35,443 nt of DNA, taken from contig JAPKYT010000101.1 in NCBI GenBank assembly GCA_026394155.1, forward strand, positions 1 through 35,443. Direction: 5' to 3'. The first letter of the stretch is position 1. Each line of letters starts with the position of its first letter. Both the position numbers and the translations under genes were made by a program. This document shows, in pieces, positions 1-6,899 of the stretch. The notes below the pieces were generated by a model. The model did not search any database. It saw only the letters and a list, made by a program, of their open reading frames with translations, and was not told the origin of the DNA. The stretch comes from a bacterium. GTDB taxonomy: Bacteria > Electryoneota > RPQS01.

Positions 1-33
1 TCAGGGACGGCAGCGATTTCCACTTTGCTTCGC

Positions 34-1032
34 TCACGAGTCCTCCGCTGCAGCTGGTTCGATGGACTTGAGATAGAAGAAGCGTTCCATGAGCTTCACG
101 TAATCCGAAAACTCCTGACCTTCGGGGGTGGCGGCGCGCACGCGCGCGAAAGCGTCGAGCTTGCTGTCAATTTCATCCAGAAAATGCAGCACCAGCGCCT
201 CGGGAGTCATGGGCTTGACCGGCGAACTCATGGTGGGATCGCCCTGATGCGAGAGGATCAGATGCAGCACCTGGCGGCGCGCTTCCTCGGGAAAATCGGC
301 CATCCCTGAGAGCTTGCTCTCGACCAGCAGCGTGCCCTGCACAATGTGACCTAACAACCGGCCTTCCACACTGTAGTCAATGGCCGCGTCGGTGGTGTAC
401 TCCATTACTTTGCCCACGTCGTGCAGGAGCGCGCCGGTCACTAACAGATCGCGGTTCAGAGCCGGATAGTGCGCGCAGATTCCATCGGCCACCTGCGCGA
501 GTTTCACGGTGTGCTCGGCCAGTCCGCCCAGCGCGGCATGATGCCAGAGCTTGCCGCCGGGCGCTTCGAGAAAGGCGCGGCGGAAGTCCGCATCGCCGAA
601 AACCGTCTCGATGAGCGCTTTCAAATGAGGATTCTGAAGCGAGGCGATGAGCGTGTCCAGTTGCGCGGAAGCCTCGGCGGCGGGAAGAGCGGAGTGGGGA
701 AGAAAAGCGCGGCGATCCGGAGCTTCTTCGGGAGTGGCGAGGCGAACACGTGAGATCACCAGCCCGGGCACATCGCGATAGTGATCCACGGTCGCTTCCA
801 CCTTGAGCACATCACCGGGCTTGGCGGTGGCCGCGAGTTTCTCGAAGCCCTCCCACATCTTGGCCTCGATGCGTGCGCTCGCATCCTGCAGATGGAAGAT
901 GGCGAAGGGCACGCCGTCTTTCTTGGGGCGGGTTTCGAGCTTGGTGAGCAAATAAAAGCCGGTAATCTTGTCACCGGCGGGCAGCTCACGAACGCGCGTC
1001 AAAGGTGGAGAAGTCTCAGGAGTGGGGGGCAT
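34..1032 (-). CDS. OB-fold plus HD-domain phosphohydrolase, YhaM-like 3'-5' exoribonuclease
   Basis: Probable cytoplasmic metal-dependent 3'-5' exonuclease acting on RNA or single-stranded DNA, by analogy with Bacillus YhaM. The 332-aa protein has an OB-fold nucleic-acid-binding region at about residues 20-100 and an HD domain at about 160-300. Visible HD residues are H164-H165, H174 in GGLAEHT, H204-D205 in ALLHDVGK, and a later SHQGD followed by PMTPEA and a DEIDSK segment, which is the order seen in YhaM proteins (about 314 aa). The frame stays open upstream to 1224, but that extension is encoded by an intergenic palindromic repeat, so the ATG at 1030-1032 is preferred; no clear Shine-Dalgarno lies before it. 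Family assignment is firm; the substrate is inferred. Confidence 0.85.
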   Translation of the reverse strand: MPPTPETSPPLTRVRELPAGDKITGFYLLTKLETRPKKDGVPFAIFHLQDASARIEAKMWEGFEKLAATAKPGDVLKVEATVDHYRDVPGLVISRVRLATPEEAPDRRAFLPHSALPAAEASAQLDTLIASLQNPHLKALIETVFGDADFRRAFLEAPGGKLWHHAALGGLAEHTVKLAQVADGICAHYPALNRDLLVTGALLHDVGKVMEYTTDAAIDYSVEGRLLGHIVQGTLLVESKLSGMADFPEEARRQVLHLILSHQGDPTMSSPVKPMTPEALVLHFLDEIDSKLDAFARVRAATPEGQEFSDYVKLMERFFYLKSIEPAAAEDS

Positions 1033-1094
1033 AGGAAGAAAATGAGAAATTAGAAATGAGAAACTGGAAAGACCGATGTGAGAACCAACGTGCA

Positions 1095-1210
1095 TGTCAT
1101 CCTGAAGGCCGCTCTTCGTGTCTTGCGGCCTGAAGGATCCCCGAGAGTGTCCGGGTTTGACTGTCGGTGATCCTTCACCCCCGGCGAGGACGTGGGGGTT
1201 CAGGATGACA
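1095..1210. repeat. Family D multi-hairpin element (closing stem with three inner hairpins)
   Basis: The perfect 12-bp inverted ends TGTCATCCTGAA (1095-1106) and TTCAGGATGACA (1199-1210) enclose three further inverted repeats: GGCCGC/GCGGCC, TGAAGGATC/GATCCTTCA (1131-1139 and 1169-1177) and ACCCCC/GGGGGT. The element occupies most of the 230-bp gap between the HD-domain gene and the outer-membrane barrel gene. A family B block (CGCACTGCCGTGCG, from 1220) follows directly. It resembles the TGTCATyCTGA-type intergenic repeats common in many bacterial genomes. A related element lies at 3166-3267. Confidence 0.7.
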
Positions 1211-1262
1211 GTCAAAGATCGCACTGCCGTGCGCGGCTACGAATGGCGGGCTTGCGTCCGTC

Positions 1263-2483
1263 CTACATCCGGTAGCTGAGGGTGACGAGGGCGGTGGTGG
1301 TGGAAATGTCCTCGTTCAGGCCGGGAGTGGTTCTCTCTTTGTAGGACATGGTGCGGAAGGCGGCATCGAGCATGACGCTGCGATCCACCAACACGCCCAC
1401 GCCGAAGCTGAAGATGTGGCGGTCATCCTTGCCGCCGCTCAATTTGTAGCTGGACGGTTCGAAGCCGTAGCCGGCGCGGGCCCGCAGGCCGTAAGCGGGA
1501 AAGAGATACTCGCCGCCGAAGGAGAAGCGCGTGGTGCTCTGATAATCCCGTTTGATCTGCTGGTTGGCGCTGCTGCGGCTCACACTGTCGAAGGGTGTGT
1601 CGCTGCGGAATTCGAGGGAAGTCCAGTCGCGGTACTCGACGTCGGCGGCCAACAGCCAGCGGCCGGGACAGAACGACGCGCCGGCACGAAGGACGGCGGG
1701 ATACGTCATGCGATAGTCGAAGAAGCCGTTGTCGTTGCCTTCCTGCCAGTCTTCCTCAAGGCTCATCCTTACCGGCGTCTGGAACATCGCTCCCAGCCTG
1801 CCGAACTGACCGATGCGGAAAAGCCCGCCGAGATTGGCGCCCCATGCCGAGAGATCGGTGGAGATGGAGTTCTCGGTGTAGTGGGAGGCGTTGTTTTCGG
1901 TGTAGTGGCCGGTGAGCGTGTAGTCATCGAGACCGGTCCAGTAGTTGAAGCCCAGCCCGAGAGCGAGATTAGGCGTGACGTCCACCGCGCCGGCTGCACT
2001 CCACATGCCGAGGCGGCCGCTCTCGAGCTCGTCGAAATCGTCCCAGCGGGAGGTGCCGGGCGCGGGGGAAACCACTTGCGTGCGGCGGTCGAAGGCTTGC
2101 ACCTGCGTGTAGCCGAAGGCGAAGCTGAGCGCGCCCTGATAGACGGGCACGGGAAAGACCACGCCGACGTTATTGAGCCGCAGAGCGCTGCTGGTGCCGT
2201 CGTCGGCGCGGCCGTAGTAACTGGTCTCGTTGCCGTAGCCGGTGCGTGACAGCGAGCCTTGCAACTCGATGCGCTTCACCTCAGCCAGCCCGGCGGGATT
2301 CCACCACACGGCGGAGTAATCATCGGCGATGCCGGTGTAGGTTCCGCCAAGACCCAGTGCGCGCGAGCCGGAACCAACATACTGGCCGGTGCTGAGCAGC
2401 AACCGTTCCGGCAGCAGCTTCTGGGCGCAGAGCGGCGCGGCCAAGACGAACATCAGCCCGATCGTGAACAGGAAACGTTTCAT
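1263..2483 (-). CDS. FadL/OmpP1-like outer-membrane beta-barrel protein
   Basis: Likely an outer-membrane barrel of the OmpP1/FadL/TodX or PorV-related group, which move hydrophobic compounds or serve as accessory barrels in FCB bacteria. The 406-aa protein starts with a signal peptide (MKRFLFTIGLMFVLAAPLCAQ, cleavage near residues 20-21). The early segment GSGSRALGLGGTYTGIADD, closely followed by WWNPAGLAEV, is the family's N-terminal hallmark. The rest is alternating aromatic/hydrophobic strands, ending in VTLSYRM, a typical barrel closing strand. It starts 2 nt after the stop of the lipoprotein gene, with a GAGGG ribosome-binding site inside that gene's end, so the two are probably co-translated. 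The cargo is unknown. Confidence 0.8.
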   Translation of the reverse strand: MKRFLFTIGLMFVLAAPLCAQKLLPERLLLSTGQYVGSGSRALGLGGTYTGIADDYSAVWWNPAGLAEVKRIELQGSLSRTGYGNETSYYGRADDGTSSALRLNNVGVVFPVPVYQGALSFAFGYTQVQAFDRRTQVVSPAPGTSRWDDFDELESGRLGMWSAAGAVDVTPNLALGLGFNYWTGLDDYTLTGHYTENNASHYTENSISTDLSAWGANLGGLFRIGQFGRLGAMFQTPVRMSLEEDWQEGNDNGFFDYRMTYPAVLRAGASFCPGRWLLAADVEYRDWTSLEFRSDTPFDSVSRSSANQQIKRDYQSTTRFSFGGEYLFPAYGLRARAGYGFEPSSYKLSGGKDDRHIFSFGVGVLVDRSVMLDAAFRTMSYKERTTPGLNEDISTTTALVTLSYRM

Positions 2484-2485
2484 AG

Positions 2486-3085
2486 TCAGCGCCCTCTTCT
2501 TCCGTCGCGCTTGCCGTCGTCGGATTGCTTCTTAGCACCGCTGTCGTTCTTGGTGGCGGGTGGCGGCGAATTCGAGTCGTTGGTGGGCTGAGAGTAGGTC
2601 GGGGAGCCGGACGATGAAGGAGCCGGCTGGGCATTGGCGCCGCTCGACCCGTAGTCGCGGCGGCCGCGCGGTCTTTGAGACGGCGGTTCGCCGGGAACAC
2701 CAGTTCCGCCCCAGGGATTGTTCTGCCAGTACCCCTGATCGTACCAACTGTTCCACCACGGTGTGCCGTAGTAATCGTTGTAGCCGTAGTATGACCAGTA
2801 GTAATCGGGGGAGAAGTTGTAGAAATCGAAGCCCCAGCGCGTGTAGCCGCGCGGACGGCCCCAGTAGGACCAGCCCCTGCTGTCATCGGGATATTGGTCG
2901 TAGTACGCGCTGGTGTCGGGCATGAGGGTGGTGTCAATGGCGGTGGAATCGTCGCGGTTGTACAGAGTCTCGTTCGATCCGCGACCGGCCATATCCATGC
3001 CTGGGCGGTAGAACTGGGTATAGCAGCCCGCCGACAAGAGCGCAAGCAGCGCCAAGAGCGGAATGAGCCAAAGTGTGCGTTTCAT
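2486..3085 (-). CDS. Aromatic-rich lipoprotein of unknown function
   Basis: A 199-aa protein with a short positively charged start, a Leu-rich hydrophobic stretch and the lipobox LSAGC, giving a lipidated Cys at residue 21. It should be a lipoprotein of the outer membrane or periplasmic face. Residues about 60-135 are extremely rich in Tyr, Trp, Gly and Asp (runs such as YYWSYYGYNDYYG); the C-terminal third is a Ser/Pro/Asn/Lys-rich, probably disordered tail ending in basic residues. No recognised domain is visible. AAAGGAT just before the ATG is an acceptable ribosome-binding site. It is the first gene of a two-gene unit with the FadL-like barrel, so an accessory role for that barrel is plausible but unproven. 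Confidence 0.7.
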   Translation of the reverse strand: MKRTLWLIPLLALLALLSAGCYTQFYRPGMDMAGRGSNETLYNRDDSTAIDTTLMPDTSAYYDQYPDDSRGWSYWGRPRGYTRWGFDFYNFSPDYYWSYYGYNDYYGTPWWNSWYDQGYWQNNPWGGTGVPGEPPSQRPRGRRDYGSSGANAQPAPSSSGSPTYSQPTNDSNSPPPATKNDSGAKKQSDDGKRDGRRGR

Positions 3086-3127
3086 TTTTCACATCCTTTC
3101 GGATCGCGACTCAAGAGCTAAGAGAAG

Positions 3128-3157
3128 ACCCCTTTTGTTCCCCCGCGAGCGGGGCGA
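3128..3157. repeat. Family A palindromic repeat, copy 1
   Basis: A C-run prefix is followed by the hairpin CCCCGC-GA-GCGGGG, directly upstream of the aromatic lipoprotein gene. The 226-bp gap 3086-3311 is almost entirely repeats in the order A-D-A. Confidence 0.6.
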
Positions 3158-3165
3158 AACCTGCG

Positions 3166-3267
3166 TGTCATTCCGTTCGTCTTCGAACGAAATCCCTCGC
3201 CGATGATGAGAGGGATTCTGGACGCCCGCGCGCAAGACATAAAGAGCGCGCGGGGTCCAGAATGACA
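3166..3267. repeat. Family D multi-hairpin element, second copy
   Basis: The closing stem is TGTCATTC (3166-3173) with GAATGACA (3260-3267). Inside are three successive hairpins: CGTTCG/CGAACG with a TCTT loop, AATCCCTC/GAGGGATT, and a long stem CTGGAC...GTCCAG containing GCGCGC/GCGCGC. This is the same closing-stem-plus-three-hairpins layout as 1095-1210, although the inner sequences differ. Confidence 0.7.
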
Positions 3268-3275
3268 AACGGTGC

Positions 3276-3310
3276 AACCCCCCTTTTGTCCCCCCGCGAG
3301 CAGGGGGAGA
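3276..3310. repeat. Family A palindromic repeat, copy 2
   Basis: AACCCCCCTTTTGTC prefix, then a CCCCCCGC-GA-GCAGGGGG hairpin with one mismatch, ending 2 nt from the argF stop codon. It could be transcribed as part of the argF 3' end. Confidence 0.65.
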
Positions 3311-3311
3311 A

Positions 3312-4265
3312 TCAGACTTCGAGCAGTTTCAGGATGATGGCTTTCTGCATGTGCAGGCGGTTTTCGGCCTGATCGAAAACGACGCTGTGCCGTCCGTCCA
3401 TGACCTCGTCGGTGATCTCGCGGCCGCGCTCGGCGGGCAGGCAGTGCATGACGATGCAGTCTTTGTCGGCCTTGCGCAGCAAATCGCCGTTCACCTGAAA
3501 CGCGCGCAAGGCCTGTTCCTTTTCCACGAATTTGTCTTTCTGACCCATGCTGGCCCAGACATCGGTGTAAATTACATTCGCGCCGTGCACGGCCTCTTGG
3601 GGATCATGCGAGATGACCACCCGTGACGAGCCCGCCTTTTGCGCCCTTTCGAAAATCCCCGCGTCGGGCAAGGTGTCCGGAGAGGTAGCCACCACTAATT
3701 CGAAACCCAAGAGCGTGGAAAGGTTTAACCACGAATTGGTGACGTTGTTGCCGTCGCCGATATAGACCAGCTTGAAGTCTTCATAGCGACCTAACTTCTC
3801 GTAGATGGTGAGAATATCCGACATGATCTGGCAAGGATGCAGTAGATCGGTGAGAGCGTTGATCACCGGGACATCCGCATGCTGGGCCAGCTCTTCCACG
3901 TCCGACTGTTTGAAGGTGCGGATGACAATGCCGTTCAGATAGCGGGACAAGACCCTTGCCGCATCGGCGATGGTTTCGCGCTTGCCGAGCTGTATCTCGT
4001 TGTCCGTCAAGTAGATATGACTTCCACCCAACTGGTCAATGGCGACTTCGAAGGAAATGCGCGTACGCAGGCTGGGCTTGTGAAAAATGAGGCCCCAAGT
4101 CTGGTGCTGAAGGGCCGCGCTGTCGGGGCGGTCCCGCAACTCCTTTAACTCGCGCGCCAAGGCCAACGTTTCAATGACCTCTTGGCGGGAGAAGTCAAGT
4201 TCGGTCACAAAGTCGCGGTGCGGTCGCGGGTCTTTACCCGCGGGCCGTACGAGAGATGCGCTCAT
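3312..4265 (-). CDS. argF: Ornithine carbamoyltransferase
   Basis: Cytoplasmic arginine-biosynthesis enzyme that forms citrulline from ornithine and carbamoyl phosphate. The 317-aa length is typical. Carbamoyl-phosphate-binding motifs are present: SLRTR (residues 65-69, the S-x-R-T-R motif) and HPCQ (143-146). The ornithine side is represented by DVWASMGQ (235-242, the SMG loop) and HCLP (274-277). These motifs favour ornithine over aspartate or N-acetylornithine transcarbamylases. The ATG at 4265 gives a slightly long but normal N-terminus; no strong Shine-Dalgarno is visible. No other arg gene is in the window, so argF stands alone between an outer-membrane unit and a secreted peptidase gene. 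Confidence 0.95.
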   Translation of the reverse strand: MSASLVRPAGKDPRPHRDFVTELDFSRQEVIETLALARELKELRDRPDSAALQHQTWGLIFHKPSLRTRISFEVAIDQLGGSHIYLTDNEIQLGKRETIADAARVLSRYLNGIVIRTFKQSDVEELAQHADVPVINALTDLLHPCQIMSDILTIYEKLGRYEDFKLVYIGDGNNVTNSWLNLSTLLGFELVVATSPDTLPDAGIFERAQKAGSSRVVISHDPQEAVHGANVIYTDVWASMGQKDKFVEKEQALRAFQVNGDLLRKADKDCIVMHCLPAERGREITDEVMDGRHSVVFDQAENRLHMQKAIILKLLEV

Positions 4266-4301
4266 GGAGATGTGCCTAAGGATGCGAGATGCAGATTACT
4301 C

Positions 4302-4349
4302 AATCCCGATTCCGGCCGGGTTGCGAAGACTTAACCCGGCTCGGCGGCC
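4302..4349. repeat. Family E repeat, copy 1
   Basis: The block begins TCCCGATTCCGGCC and contains the inverted repeat GCCGGGTT/AACCCGGC around GCGAAGACTT, then CTCGGCGGC. A near-identical block with an internal duplication lies at 18037-18120. It sits in the 136-bp gap upstream of argF. Confidence 0.65.
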
Positions 4350-4360
4350 AAGAAGAGAAG

Positions 4361-4399
4361 AACCCCCCTTTGATCCCCCCTTCTGCGAAGGGGGGAAAA
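4361..4399. repeat. Family A palindromic repeat, copy 3
   Basis: AACCCCCCTTTGATC prefix followed by a 9-bp perfect stem CCCCCCTTC-TGC-GAAGGGGGG (4375-4395). It ends just before the stop codon of the M14 peptidase gene at 4402. Confidence 0.7.
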
Positions 4400-4401
4400 T
4401 C

Positions 4402-6789
4402 CTAACGCAGAAGCAGCAATTTGCGCACGGATTGCGACTGCGGAGCCTGCAACTGGACGAAATAGAGGCCGGAGGCCAGATCACGGCCATTAGCTGTGCC
4501 GTCCCAAATCAGGGTCTGCGGACCGGCGGACGAAGGATGCACATCGAAGCGCCGCACCTCTTCTCCCAGAAGATTGTAGACAACTAAACGCACCCGGCCC
4601 GCTGCGGCCACTTCGTAGGTGATGGTGGTGGCCGAGTTGAAGGGATTGGGATACGCGCCGGTGATGCGATAGCTGTACACGATGGACGGCGGCGGCTCGG
4701 GCGATGCCGAATCGTTGCCGCCGCGAATGCGGAAGCCGTCCAAGCGCAAGCCGAGATCACCGAGAGCATGATCGCTCTTGAATCGCAGGCGCAGTCGAAT
4801 TGTCTGGGAAGCCCAGCGCGTGAGGTTGACCAGCGTCCGCGTCCACGGCAGGTCGAGATCAGAATAGCCGCCGGCCTGCTCCCATGTGCCACCGCCGTCG
4901 GTGGAGATTTCGATGAGCAGACTGTCGGCGGGGACATCCAGACGGCCGCGGCGGAAGAATTCAAGATAGGCCGAGTTGCCTGCGCTGAGAGCGACCGGCG
5001 TGACGGACGTGAAATAGATGTCGAGATCGTTAGCGTACTGCTCTCGGCGGCCGGGAGGCGAGAAGCAAAGCGACTGCCCGAAGTTCATGGTGGTCGTGTC
5101 CTGCTCCAGCCGCCACGGATTGGCGTTGCCGCTCGCGTTCCAGAGCGAAAGACCGTTCTCTAAATCCTCCTGCCAGAGCAGAGTGGCGGGTTCGAGGCGG
5201 AAGCCCACCGCAGCGTCGCCCAAAACATCCACCTCGCGGAAGAGAACCATCAGGCTTGGATCGTCGGGCACGGCCATGAGACTGTAGTGCCCTTCGGGAA
5301 GCTGTATGACGGCAATGCCGGAGGGAGTATCAATCCAGTGCTGGAATCCATTGTCAGCATAGATGCTTCCCGAGATCGGCGCGCCGCTTAGATTGTGGAG
5401 AGAAAACTGCACCGCGTGATAAGGCAGCGGCTGCAAGTCGAGCGTGACCACCCGCGGGAAGCTGGTAGGGTTGACGGTGGTGCAGACGGTGGCGGTTTGG
5501 TAGCCGTCCTTGCGAGCCATGATCGTAGCCAGACCCGGCGTGGCGAGCAGCGTGGTGGCCGCGCCGTACTGCTGGTTGGTGTACCACGGCTGAAGCAGTG
5601 CATTATAGGTGTTGGTCAGGCGCCACTCGGCCGAGATGGGCTGAAGTGTGAAGGCGTCGCGGGTGTAGATGACCAGAGGAGTCGGCCCATTCCGTCCCAG
5701 ATTCATGGGCCGACGGCAGAGCCAATTGAGCGCGGGAAGGTAACTGTTGTTGATGAGGGATCGCAGCGAATCGTATACCGGCTGCGTTGCACCGTAGGGC
5801 CCGAGTTCGGTAAGAATCTGAATCGTCCCGAGCTTCCAGTAGAACCAATCGTGCACACACCCGTTGCGCGTTCCGCCAAAGGTGGGCATGAAATGTCCAC
5901 CGCCGTCCGGAATTGTACCATAATACTGGCTGCAGTACAGCGAGTTGAATGTTCCCAGGGCTGCGTTGTCGGGGGGATACTTGTAGGGGCCGGGATCGGG
6001 GCCCCATTTCCACGGAACGAAGCCGCGCTCGGAGTTGCCTCCCTGATTTGAGCTGTGGAAGACCACCGAAACCGTGGGCTTGATCTGCTCGGCCAGATCA
6101 CGGACAGCCCGCGATTCAGGCTCGGAAAAGACGGCGGGGCCGCGGTAATAATCGTAAGGCTCCGGCACGCCGGGTCCCCATTCCCAGAGGGTATCGCCGT
6201 AGATCCAGTTGAGGCCGAAATTGCGGTTGAGGTCCACGCCGCAGGAATCGCGGCCGATGCCGGGTACGATGGTGCAGGGGCGGCCGTTGAGTTCAGGTGG
6301 AACGTAGCCGTTCTTGCGCCATGTGTTGTCCAGCCCGCGCGAGATGACTTCCAGCCCGTCGGGATTCATGGTAGGCACGACGTAAAGCTGCGTGGACTCG
6401 ATGAGGTCGGAGTAGAGGCCGTAGCGCGTGACGAGCCTCCAGAGGTATTCGAGAACCAGTTCCAGCCCCTGCATTTCCTCGCCGTGAATGTGGCCGATAA
6501 TGAGAACCGTAGGCTCGTCTTCGAAAACGTCCGGGTTGTCGGACACCTTCACGCAATAGATGGGATACCAGGCTTGCAGCATGTCGCCGCGCGAGTAGCC
6601 GATGGTGTCTATGTGAACGATGTGATACACCGAATCGGCTTCGAGCAGGGCCTGCATGAAGGTGTCTATGGCCGCCCGCGTGTGGTAGCAGGACGGCATG
6701 GGCTGAGCCGAAACTGCGCCGGCCGCGAAGAGAACGGCCAAGCTCAAGATGAAGATGCGTCCAAGCGAAAAGCCGACGGCCGATCTCAT
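4402..6789 (-). CDS. Secreted M14 zinc carboxypeptidase with type IX secretion sorting domain
   Basis: Extracellular or surface metallocarboxypeptidase, 795 aa from the chosen start. A signal peptide ends near AVSA-QP (residue 29). The M14 domain covers about 35-400: zinc ligands H102 and E105 (HIHGEE), the NPDG motif, substrate-binding GVDLNRNF (about 184-191), third zinc ligand H245 (VVFHSS) and catalytic E328 (ILTELG), so it should be active. Then come a carboxypeptidase-regulatory-like beta domain, a jelly-roll region with W-rich strands (about 540-700), and a C-terminal sorting domain with AYPNPFN and the terminal RKLLLLR. The frame is open to 6903, but the upstream part is repeat DNA; the ATG at 6787-6789 has AGGAAA about 8 nt before it. 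The type IX secretion machinery itself is not in the window. Confidence 0.9.
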   Translation of the reverse strand: MRSAVGFSLGRIFILSLAVLFAAGAVSAQPMPSCYHTRAAIDTFMQALLEADSVYHIVHIDTIGYSRGDMLQAWYPIYCVKVSDNPDVFEDEPTVLIIGHIHGEEMQGLELVLEYLWRLVTRYGLYSDLIESTQLYVVPTMNPDGLEVISRGLDNTWRKNGYVPPELNGRPCTIVPGIGRDSCGVDLNRNFGLNWIYGDTLWEWGPGVPEPYDYYRGPAVFSEPESRAVRDLAEQIKPTVSVVFHSSNQGGNSERGFVPWKWGPDPGPYKYPPDNAALGTFNSLYCSQYYGTIPDGGGHFMPTFGGTRNGCVHDWFYWKLGTIQILTELGPYGATQPVYDSLRSLINNSYLPALNWLCRRPMNLGRNGPTPLVIYTRDAFTLQPISAEWRLTNTYNALLQPWYTNQQYGAATTLLATPGLATIMARKDGYQTATVCTTVNPTSFPRVVTLDLQPLPYHAVQFSLHNLSGAPISGSIYADNGFQHWIDTPSGIAVIQLPEGHYSLMAVPDDPSLMVLFREVDVLGDAAVGFRLEPATLLWQEDLENGLSLWNASGNANPWRLEQDTTTMNFGQSLCFSPPGRREQYANDLDIYFTSVTPVALSAGNSAYLEFFRRGRLDVPADSLLIEISTDGGGTWEQAGGYSDLDLPWTRTLVNLTRWASQTIRLRLRFKSDHALGDLGLRLDGFRIRGGNDSASPEPPPSIVYSYRITGAYPNPFNSATTITYEVAAAGRVRLVVYNLLGEEVRRFDVHPSSAGPQTLIWDGTANGRDLASGLYFVQLQAPQSQSVRKLLLLR

Positions 6790-6806
6790 GGTGTTTTCCT
6801 GAGCCG

Positions 6807-6880
6807 AACCCCCCTTTTGTCCCCCCGTGAACGGGGGGAGAATGCTGTCCCCCCCTGCTTGCGGGGGGGCAAGCGGGGGT
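6807..6880. repeat. Family A palindromic repeats, two adjacent copies
   Basis: The first copy (6807-6841) is AACCCCCCTTTTGTC plus the stem CCCCCCGT-GA-ACGGGGGG. The second (6847-6880) is a variant in which GCTTGC/GCAAGC can pair around a G-run, competing with C-run/G-run pairing. Together they fill the 110-bp gap between the stop of the 1034-aa gene (6900) and the start of the peptidase gene. Confidence 0.65.
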
Positions 6881-6899
6881 CTCGTCACTCCAAAGTACA

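Noticed and set aside
3312-4265. N-acetylornithine or aspartate carbamoyltransferase
   Set aside because: The DVWASMG loop and HCLP motif fit ornithine carbamoyltransferase.
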